This document shows positions 1 through 5,161 of a stretch of 8,291 nucleotides of DNA, one piece after another. Numbering within the stretch: the first letter of the stretch is position 1; every line of letters starts with the position of its first letter. The DNA is from Desulfuromonadales bacterium (GTDB taxonomy: Bacteria; Desulfobacterota; Desulfuromonadia; Desulfuromonadales; BM103). The notes under the pieces were generated by a model, which saw only the letters and a list, made by a program, of their open reading frames with translations, ran no database searches and was not told where the DNA came from. A program made the position numbers and the translations under genes. The stretch covers positions 1-8,291 of the forward strand of contig DAOVNV010000102.1 of the NCBI GenBank assembly GCA_030630015.1. Reading direction: 5' to 3'.

Positions 1-750
1 AATGTTTGCATCATTCTGATTGAGCCGCAAGGACCTCGCAACATCGGTTCTGTGGCGCGAGCCATGGCTAACTTCGGGATGAATGATCTGCGCCTGGTGC
101 AGCCGCAGACCGATCACCTGCAGGAAGAGGCTCGCCAGATGGCGGTCAAGGCGGGAGGCATCCTCGAACAGGCGCGAATTTGTCCCGACCTTCAGACCGC
201 ACTTGCCGATTGCCACTGTGCCTTCGGTACGACCCGGCGGCTCGGCAAGTATCGGGTTGATATCCTGAACCCTGACGATGCCGCTCTGCAGGTGCTGCCT
301 TTACTCGAAGAGGGTCGGGTGGCGATGGTGTTCGGCCGGGAGGATAGGGGGCTGAAAACGGAAGAGATCGATCTATGCCAGCGACTGGTCACCATTCCGA
401 CCGACGACCGGCTGCCGTCGATGAACCTCGCGCAATCGGTGGGCATCTGCCTATATGAAGTCTATCGCCAGCATGGCCGAGCCCTTGGCAAGACGACCGG
501 TGGCAAAAAACTCGCCGAAGCACCTGATGTCGAAGCGATGTTCGCACATATGCACCAAACCTTTCTTGATATCGACTATCTCAATCCGCAAAATCCAGAG
601 CATATCCTGCGGACCTATCGGCGTCTGCTCGGTCGGGCCGGGCTGGATCCGCGTGAAGTACGCGCACTGCGCGGGCTATTGAGCAGCATCGACTGGGTGG
701 AAAGCGAGCGACGCAGGCTCGCTGAAAAGGACGAGGATGAAACCGTTTAG
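1..750 (+). CDS. trmJ: TrmJ-type tRNA (cytidine/uridine-2'-O-)-methyltransferase, 5' end cut by window
   Basis: Member of the SpoU/TrmH (SPOUT) methyltransferase superfamily. By homology to TrmJ it would transfer a methyl group from S-adenosylmethionine to the 2'-OH of nucleotide 32 in tRNA anticodon loops, acting as a cytoplasmic dimer. The reading frame is open from base 1 and 249 residues are visible. All three SPOUT motifs are present: NIGSVARAMANFG near visible residues 14-26, VFGREDRGL from about residue 110, and the SAM-binding knot segment SMNLAQSVGICLYEV from about 140. The roughly 90 residues after the knot match the TrmJ-like C-terminal extension rather than the shorter TrmL form. 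Compared from memory with E. coli TrmJ (246 aa), only about three N-terminal residues seem to be missing, so the true start lies just left of the window; the GTG at 52 falls inside motif 1 and is not the start. The last 14 bases overlap the next gene. The family is secure; the exact target nucleotide is inferred. Confidence 0.88.
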   Translation, partial: NVCIILIEPQGPRNIGSVARAMANFGMNDLRLVQPQTDHLQEEARQMAVKAGGILEQARICPDLQTALADCHCAFGTTRRLGKYRVDILNPDDAALQVLPLLEEGRVAMVFGREDRGLKTEEIDLCQRLVTIPTDDRLPSMNLAQSVGICLYEVYRQHGRALGKTTGGKKLAEAPDVEAMFAHMHQTFLDIDYLNPQNPEHILRTYRRLLGRAGLDPREVRALRGLLSSIDWVESERRRLAEKDEDETV

Positions 751-1114
751 ACAGGAAAAGCTGCCGAACGGTCTGCAGATTAAATTCTTCGACGAAACGA
801 ATCGGTACTTTGGCGATTACCACCGGGTTTGCCTGCGGGTCGTCATGACGTTCGACCTGGAGGTCCCCGGTACGGCTGATCTCAGCGATGCCCCTTTTTG
901 GAATGAGGTCAGGTCGTCTTTCGGACAGACTCTGGATGTCACGAAAAGACTGGAGCGAATGGGGGTGCCGGGCGCAGCGGTCAAGCAAACCGTTTCAGAT
1001 CTGATCGATGACTTTCTCAAAGCCGCCGATGAATACATGTCTCGTCCCGACTATCCCCGGCGACTCGCTCAAGGGGAACTTGTCAGGCTTAATAAAAACC
1101 TTCGCTTTTATTAA
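737..1114 (+). CDS. Small unassigned protein, 125 aa, coupled to trmJ
   Basis: I cannot name a family for this gene. It starts at an ATG inside the 3' end of trmJ (14-nt overlap), with AAAAGG at 725-730 as a well-spaced ribosome-binding site, so it is probably translationally coupled to trmJ. The protein is soluble-looking, with no signal peptide or membrane segment. The N-terminal third has alternating hydrophobic residues typical of beta strands (LPNGLQIKFFDETNRYFGDY, then CLRVVMTFDL). The middle contains a segment of the type DVTKRLERMGVPGAAVKQTV followed by a helical, acidic DLIDDFLKAADEYM stretch. It ends in a basic tail. There is one cysteine and no obvious catalytic or metal-binding motif. 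I have the impression that similar proteins occur in Geobacter-type genomes, but this is unverified. Its stop codon lies inside an 11-bp hairpin, so the C-terminus may have been altered by sequence inserted downstream. Confidence 0.75.
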   Translation: MKPFRQEKLPNGLQIKFFDETNRYFGDYHRVCLRVVMTFDLEVPGTADLSDAPFWNEVRSSFGQTLDVTKRLERMGVPGAAVKQTVSDLIDDFLKAADEYMSRPDYPRRLAQGELVRLNKNLRFY

Positions 1115-1116
1115 GC
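1087..1116. other. Perfect 11-bp inverted repeat over the stop codon of the 737-1114 gene
   Basis: The arm GCTTAATAAAA at 1087-1097 is exactly complementary to TTTTATTAAGC at 1106-1116, with an 8-nt loop (1098-1105). The hairpin includes the last codons and the stop of the preceding gene and ends two bases before the heptamer-repeat element. It is AT-rich and no T tract follows on either strand, so it is not a canonical intrinsic terminator. It could be a 3' mRNA-stabilising hairpin or a weak terminator whose T-rich right arm serves as the U tract; both are inference. Confidence 0.6.
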
Positions 1117-1117
1117 A

Positions 1118-1270
1118 GGAACGCGGGACGAGGGACGCGGAAAACCAAAGAATAAAACGAATTGGTTCTTTGGCTTACTTCCGTTCACTGTATTCACTCA
1201 TCAATTGTTTGGTGTAGTTGTGTGTGTGGTGCCTTTGCCTTTGACCCCCGCGTCCCTCGTTCCGCGTCCC
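1118..1270. repeat. Intergenic element bounded by inverted heptamer-repeat arms
   Basis: The 23-nt left arm (1118-1140) and right arm (1248-1270) are inverted copies matching at 21 of 23 positions. Each arm is itself built from degenerate 7-nt units: GGAACGC, GGGACGA and GGGACGC on the left, and their complements (CGCGTCC, CTCGTTC, CGCGTCC, then CGCGTAC just past the arm) on the right. The interior (1141-1247) is AT-richer and holds a second inverted repeat, CCAAAGAA (1145-1152) with TTCTTTGG (1166-1173). CTTTG copies near the right arm could extend the outer stem. There is no open reading frame of consequence and I see no target-site duplication. The right end runs almost to the ribosome-binding site of the next gene. 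It could be a MITE-like or REP-like element, or two independent tracts of a genome-wide heptamer repeat. Confidence 0.7.
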
Positions 1271-1287
1271 GCGTACCAGGGTTCTTA

Positions 1288-2574
1288 ATGCTTGAATTGC
1301 AGATCGATAAATTGACCCACGGTGGTCGCGGTATGGGTCGACATGACGGCAAGGCGGTGTTCGTGCCGCTGACCTGCCCGGGCGACCTGGTCCGGTGCCG
1401 GGTGACGCGTGACAAGGGACGGTATGCCGAAGCGGAACTGCAAGAGATTATCGAACCCTCGGAGTTGAGGCGTGAACCGCCCTGTCCGCTGTTCGGTGAG
1501 TGTGGTGGTTGCCAGTGGCAGCACCTGCCGTATCCAGTCCAGTGCGACTGGAAAATGCAGATTTTTAAAGAATTTCTCTGTCGCCGTGACATTGTTGCCG
1601 CAGAAAACATCCTTCCTTTGGCGGCGGCTCCCGAAGAATTCCATTATCGCAATCGCGTTCAGCTCAAGTGCAGAATGACCGATCGTGGCATGGTTGTCGG
1701 TTTTTACCGCAGCGGCAGCCATTTCGTGGTGGATGTCGAGCGCTGCCTACTGATTGCTCCCCCGATCCAGAAGGTCCTGACGTTCTTGAGGGTTGAACTT
1801 GCCTCTGCTCCCACCCCTGCGTCCATTTCGCAGATCGATGTCAGTTGTGGTGACGGCGGTGAGGCTCGGGTCATACTGCATGCGTTGCCTGAAACTGGCG
1901 ATAAATTATTGCCCTGGTTGGCTGCAACTGCGCAACGTGGCGGTTTCAACGCTTTTCTGCAGACCGGTCGCAAAGGCTCCCTGCGCTGTGCCTGCGGGAC
2001 TGCGGATCTGGTGCAGCGAGTTGGGTCGGACCGGGTCGAACTGCAAGCCGGACCTGGCTGCTTTACCCAGGTTAACCGGGCGCAGAACAGCGTCTTGATC
2101 GATGCGGTCGTGGCCGCCGCTGACTTGCAGGGCGGCGAGAGGGTCCTGGACCTGTTCTGCGGTATTGGCAATTTCAGCCTGCCGCTGGCCCGCCGGGCAG
2201 CCGAGGTGGTCGGAGTCGAGGACTTTGCTCCAGCGATTGATGATGCCCGTCGGAATGCATCTGCTAACCAGATTGGCAATGCCCGTTTTTTTGCCGAAGA
2301 TGCCCGTGGCGCTATCCGGCGCCACCAGTCCGGGGGCAGGTTCGATCTGGTGGTGCTTGATCCGCCGCGCAGCGGTTGTTCTCCGATCGTGAAGGAACTG
2401 CTTCAGGCCCAACCGGAACGAATCCTGTACGTCTCCTGCAACCCGGCGACCTTGGCCAGGGATTTGAGCCTGATGGTTCACAACGGCTATGCTGCAGTAC
2501 AGAGCCTGCCGGTCGACCTCTTTCCGCAAACCTGGCACCTGGAGAGCATATCTCTGCTTGAACGGGTGGGCTGA
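1288..2574 (+). CDS. rlmD: 23S rRNA (uracil-C5)-methyltransferase, RlmD/RumA family
   Basis: SAM-dependent m5U methyltransferase of the RumA/TrmA family, expected to methylate a 23S rRNA uridine (U1939 for RlmD). The 428-residue protein has an N-terminal TRAM RNA-binding domain (about 1-60, with HGGRGMGR), a [4Fe-4S] cluster signature at Cys66, Cys72 and Cys75 (CPLFGECGGC) with a likely fourth ligand at Cys153, and a C-terminal Rossmann methyltransferase domain. In that domain, motif I is VLDLFCGIGNF at 286-296, motif IV is DPPRSGC at 358-364, and SCNPATLARD carries the predicted nucleophile Cys384. The closing DLFPQTWHLE motif is typical of the family. I chose ATG 1288 because the TRAM domain begins there and AGGG at 1278-1281 sits 6 nt upstream. 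The frame stays open back to a TTG at 1162, but that part is repeat DNA and encodes nothing family-like. RlmC or RlmCD specificity cannot be excluded from sequence alone. Confidence 0.88.
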   Translation: MLELQIDKLTHGGRGMGRHDGKAVFVPLTCPGDLVRCRVTRDKGRYAEAELQEIIEPSELRREPPCPLFGECGGCQWQHLPYPVQCDWKMQIFKEFLCRRDIVAAENILPLAAAPEEFHYRNRVQLKCRMTDRGMVVGFYRSGSHFVVDVERCLLIAPPIQKVLTFLRVELASAPTPASISQIDVSCGDGGEARVILHALPETGDKLLPWLAATAQRGGFNAFLQTGRKGSLRCACGTADLVQRVGSDRVELQAGPGCFTQVNRAQNSVLIDAVVAAADLQGGERVLDLFCGIGNFSLPLARRAAEVVGVEDFAPAIDDARRNASANQIGNARFFAEDARGAIRRHQSGGRFDLVVLDPPRSGCSPIVKELLQAQPERILYVSCNPATLARDLSLMVHNGYAAVQSLPVDLFPQTWHLESISLLERVG

Positions 2575-2588
2575 AACCGATTTTTTGC

Positions 2589-2618
2589 TTGCAATTCAAG
2601 GGGGATTCCTGCTAAAAA
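2589..2618 (+). promoter_or_regulatory. Candidate sigma70-type promoter for rimP operon
   Basis: TTGCAA at 2589-2594 (four of six matches to TTGACA) is separated by 18 nt from TAAAAA at 2613-2618. The latter is preceded by TGC, resembling an extended -10 element. The position fits, lying after rlmD and before the rimP leader hairpin. The -10 match is imperfect, so this is a guess about where operon transcription starts. Confidence 0.3.
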
Positions 2619-2645
2619 GGGTTCACATCTTTGATGCTGTACTGA

Positions 2646-2673
2646 AAGGTGGGCTTTAGGGCTCGCTTTTTTT
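2646..2673 (+). terminator. rimP leader hairpin with U tract (terminator/attenuator)
   Basis: GTGGGC at 2649-2654 pairs with GCTCGC at 2661-2666 (four Watson-Crick and two G-U pairs; loop TTTAGG). Seven T residues (2667-2673) follow directly, and AAG at 2646-2648 can extend the stem into the T tract. This has the form of an intrinsic terminator placed 37 nt before the rimP ATG. A terminator-like 'rimP leader' at this position is known upstream of rimP in proteobacteria, so I read it as that attenuator, perhaps sensing NusA or RimP. It could instead simply terminate rlmD transcripts. Confidence 0.6.
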
Positions 2674-2710
2674 ATTGGCTGAAGCACAGTGGAAGCTGGT
2701 ACGTGGCTCT

Positions 2711-3196
2711 ATGTCAACGGAACTACTGAAAACGATACAGGGCTTGGTTGATCCGATCCTCAACGATTCCGGGCTGGAATGCGTTGATCTCGAGTTTAAG
2801 AGGGAGGGGCATGATCAGGTTTTGCGCATCTTAATTGACAAGCCTGATGGGGTGTCTCTTGACGATTGCATCAATGTCAGTCGTGAAGTCAGTGCTATTC
2901 TGGAGGTGGAGGATCCGATCAGCAAGGCGTATCGGCTCGAAGTCTCTTCACCAGGGCTTGATCGGCCACTTAAGAGAGCTGAAGATTTTGAGCGTTTTTC
3001 CGGGCAGTCGGTCAAGGTGAAGACCTGCACGATGATCGATCCGGACGGGCGCGGATATAAAAGAAAGACGTTCAGGGGCGAGCTTCTTGGTCTGACAGAT
3101 GAAGGCATTTGTATTTTGCAGACTGATAAAAAGGGCGGTAAGGTGGTTCTTCCGCTCAGCGAGATTGCCAAAGCCAACCTGGAACCCGAATTTTAA
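2711..3196 (+). CDS. rimP: Ribosome maturation factor RimP
   Basis: RimP binds the 30S subunit and is needed for its late maturation. The 161-residue protein is close to the usual 150-160. The N-terminal alpha/beta domain (about 1-88) contains the hallmarks ECVDLEF, LRILIDKPDGVSLDDC, VSAILEVEDPI and LEVSSPGLDRPL (SSPGLDRPL near 79-87). The C-terminal SH3-like domain (about 89-161) ends in the typical IAKANLEPEF. I chose ATG 2711 because MSTELLKTIQ aligns with known RimP N-termini. An in-frame TTG at 2675, right after the leader U tract, would add 12 residues but lacks any ribosome-binding site; the site for 2711 (CGTGG, 2702-2706) is also weak. It heads the nusA-infB group, the classical arrangement, with 63 nt to nusA. 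Confidence 0.93.
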   Translation: MSTELLKTIQGLVDPILNDSGLECVDLEFKREGHDQVLRILIDKPDGVSLDDCINVSREVSAILEVEDPISKAYRLEVSSPGLDRPLKRAEDFERFSGQSVKVKTCTMIDPDGRGYKRKTFRGELLGLTDEGICILQTDKKGGKVVLPLSEIAKANLEPEF

Positions 3197-3243
3197 ACAT
3201 CTAAGCCAATTTTAGCGCTGGACGGGCCTGTCAGGCCGTTCGC

Positions 3244-3258
3244 CACGCAGGGGGCGTG
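3244..3258 (+). promoter_or_regulatory. nusA ribosome-binding site in a hairpin loop
   Basis: CACGC (3244-3248) is perfectly complementary to GCGTG (3254-3258), leaving AGGGG, the core of the nusA Shine-Dalgarno sequence, as the 5-nt loop. The ATG follows at 3260. A competing shorter pairing, CGCC (3241-3244) with GGCG (3253-3256), would partly cover the site. Another small hairpin, GGCC/GGCC, lies at 3225-3237. A role in translational control of nusA is inference. Confidence 0.45.
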
Positions 3259-3259
3259 A

Positions 3260-4567
3260 ATGGATAACATCAACCTCAATCATATTATCGATCAAGTGGT
3301 CAAGGACAAAGGCATTGATCGGGGTGTTCTGGTCGAAGCGCTCGAAGCTGCAGTCTTGTCGGCGGCCAACAAAAAATATCGAAACACCCGCGACCTCGAG
3401 GCGCATTTTAACGATGAACTCGGTGAAGTCGAAGTGTTCGAATTTGTGACAGTTGTCGAAGAGGTTGAAAACTCCTACCAGGAAATCGACCTCGATGAGG
3501 CCCGTGAAATCGACCCGGAGGTAGAGGTTAACGACTCCCTCGGCATGAAACTGGATGCCAGCAATTTTAGTCGGATTGCGGCCCAGACAGCCAAGCAGGT
3601 TATTATCCAGAAGGTTCGTGAGGCCGAGCGTGAAGGCGTCTTCAACGAATTCAAGGATCGCATTGGTGAACTGGTGAACGGTATTGTGCGTCGCTACGAA
3701 CGAGGTGACCTGATCGTTGATCTGGGTCGTACGGAAGCGCTTCTGCCGCATCGCGAGCAAGTGCCGCGCGAGAACTACCGCCAGGGGGACCGGGTTCGTG
3801 CCTATATTTCAGAAGTGCGCATGGCCACTAAGGGCCCACAGGTTATTTTGTCGCGTACTCATGTCGGACTGATTTCGGAACTGTTCCGACTGGAGGTCCC
3901 GGAAATGGCTGAAGGGATCGTTGAGATCGAGGCGGTGGCCAGAGAACCTGGCAGTCGCGCCAAAATTGCGGTTACCTCCAGTGACTCTGACGTTGATCCG
4001 ATTGGTGCCTGTGTCGGTATGCGCGGGTCGAGGGTTCAGAATGTCGTTTCTGAACTACGCGGCGAAAAGATCGATATCATCGCCTGGACTCCCGATATCG
4101 CCCGCTTTGCCTGTGCTGCGCTGGCTCCGGCTGATGTGACTCGGGTTTACGTGGATAACGAAGAAGAATCACTCGAGATTATTGTGCCGGATGATCAACT
4201 TTCCCTGGCCATTGGCAAAAAGGGCCAGAATGTGCGCCTCGCCGCCAAGTTGACCGGCTGGAAAATCGATATCATGAGCGAAGCCCGGGCTGCGGAAATT
4301 GAGCTTGAAGAGTTGACCTCTGCGAACCGTGAGGATGCTGAGGCTGGTGATGGCGAGGTCGAAGAACTGGCCAAAAATATGGCAGCCAAGGATGCCATTG
4401 CCTTCATCGAGGAGGCTGTGTCCGTTGATGAGCTTGAGCACTGGATCGAAGGTGACAGTCGGGTGACTGTGCTTCGAGCATATGAAGCCAGGGTTGCTGA
4501 ACAGTCTGACTCCGACGGGAGCAATGAGTCTGCGGAGAACACCGGGGACGCCACGGAAGAGGAGTAG
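3260..4567 (+). CDS. nusA: Transcription termination/antitermination factor NusA
   Basis: NusA binds RNA polymerase and nascent RNA, modulating pausing, intrinsic termination and antitermination. The 435-residue protein has the N-terminal polymerase-binding domain (about 1-130, with the conserved LEAAVLSAANKKY segment), an S1 RNA-binding domain (about 136-200), then KH1 with GMRG at 253-256 and KH2 with GKKG at 319-322 followed by QNVRLAAKLTGWKIDI. After about residue 345 it diverges from the E. coli form: there is no recognisable pair of acidic AR repeats. Instead there is an acidic stretch, a short helical module near 375-411 (DAIAFIEEAVSVDELEHW, then a D-x-R-x-T-V-L-x-A-x-E-x-R pattern) and a Ser/Glu/Asp-rich tail ending in EEE. 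The ATG at 3260 has AGGGGG at 3249-3254. The gap to ylxR is three bases, and the ylxR ribosome-binding site lies inside the nusA 3' codons, suggesting coupling. Confidence 0.96.
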   Translation: MDNINLNHIIDQVVKDKGIDRGVLVEALEAAVLSAANKKYRNTRDLEAHFNDELGEVEVFEFVTVVEEVENSYQEIDLDEAREIDPEVEVNDSLGMKLDASNFSRIAAQTAKQVIIQKVREAEREGVFNEFKDRIGELVNGIVRRYERGDLIVDLGRTEALLPHREQVPRENYRQGDRVRAYISEVRMATKGPQVILSRTHVGLISELFRLEVPEMAEGIVEIEAVAREPGSRAKIAVTSSDSDVDPIGACVGMRGSRVQNVVSELRGEKIDIIAWTPDIARFACAALAPADVTRVYVDNEEESLEIIVPDDQLSLAIGKKGQNVRLAAKLTGWKIDIMSEARAAEIELEELTSANREDAEAGDGEVEELAKNMAAKDAIAFIEEAVSVDELEHWIEGDSRVTVLRAYEARVAEQSDSDGSNESAENTGDATEEE

Positions 4568-4570
4568 CTC

Positions 4571-5161
4571 TTGGGTCGCGGCAAGGTGCAGAGAACCTGT
4601 CTGGGGTGTCGCCAGGTCAGGGATCAGGGCGACTTGATTCGTTTCGTGTGTCCGCCTGACGGGACTATTCTGGTCGATTACCGCCATCGCCTGCCGGGAC
4701 GTGGTGCTTATGCCTGTCTGGAACAGGACTGTATCGATCAGGTGTTGCGTAAGCGACAGTTCAATAGGGCCTTTCACAGGGAGTGCACACCGGTTTCCAG
4801 CAACGAGCTGTTTGAATCGGTTCGTCTGGCCATGCTTGAACGGATGGAGAATTTGCTGGGAATGGCACGCAAATCCGGACAGTCGACTGCTGGAAGCAAT
4901 GCAGTTTTGGCGGCCCTTGATCGATCCGGTCCGCCAGCGGTGATCGTTTTTGCAAAAGATGTTTCTGTTGGAGTGGCTGAAAAGGTTGAACGCAAGGCCC
5001 GGCACCACGATGCCGAATGTCTGTATCTGCTTGACAAGGTGACGCTGGGGCGCCTTTCAGGCAGGTCGGAATGCAGTGTCCTCGCACTTTCAGGTGGAAC
5101 GCTGGCTGAAGCCTTCCTGCTTGAATGGAAACGGTACTGCCGAACTTTAGGGGAGAATTGA
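4571..5161 (+). CDS. ylxR: YlxR (DUF448) - L7Ae/YlxQ-like fusion, RNA-binding protein
   Basis: A 196-residue two-domain protein. Residues 1-85 are the YlxR/DUF448 domain: RTCLGCR at 8-14, an RFV-containing strand, LPGRGAYAC at 41-49 and a further Cys54. Residues 90-190 resemble the L7Ae/YlxQ fold, starting with MENLLGMARKSGQSTAG and including AVIVFAKD and LLDKVTLGRL; such domains bind kink-turn RNA. In Bacillus the two domains are separate neighbouring genes, ylxR and ylxQ, between nusA and infB; here they are one chain in the same place. The start is TTG at 4571, supported by GGAAGAGGAG at 4555-4564 inside nusA and by MGRGKVQRTCLGCR matching YlxR N-termini. The stop TGA shares its last base with the infB ATG. 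The molecular role is not firmly known; the YlxR family is reported as a regulator or nucleoid-associated protein in some bacteria. The family call is secure. Confidence 0.88.
   Translation: MGRGKVQRTCLGCRQVRDQGDLIRFVCPPDGTILVDYRHRLPGRGAYACLEQDCIDQVLRKRQFNRAFHRECTPVSSNELFESVRLAMLERMENLLGMARKSGQSTAGSNAVLAALDRSGPPAVIVFAKDVSVGVAEKVERKARHHDAECLYLLDKVTLGRLSGRSECSVLALSGGTLAEAFLLEWKRYCRTLGEN

Noticed and set aside
1162..1287. Extension of the rlmD frame upstream to a TTG at 1162
   Set aside because: The extra 42 residues come from the repeat element, resemble nothing in the family and have no ribosome-binding site; the TRAM domain begins at ATG 1288.
1291..2600. An 11-bp inverted repeat (CTTGAATTGCA at 1291-1301 and its complement at 2590-2600) flanking rlmD
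   Set aside because: Several 11-bp complementary matches are expected by chance in 8 kb, the match does not extend in either direction, and one copy is coding.
2575..2674. A tRNA gene ahead of rimP, as metY in E. coli
   Set aside because: No cloverleaf or T-arm consensus is visible; the region holds only the candidate promoter and leader hairpin.
3212..3760. A 182-codon minus-strand frame opposite the start of nusA
   Set aside because: It overlaps the conserved NusA N-domain and nusA leader, and its composition mirrors the sense codons.
4169..5008. A 279-codon minus-strand frame across nusA and ylxR
   Set aside because: It is antisense to two well-identified genes, shows no recognisable domain and crosses their boundary; a shadow frame.
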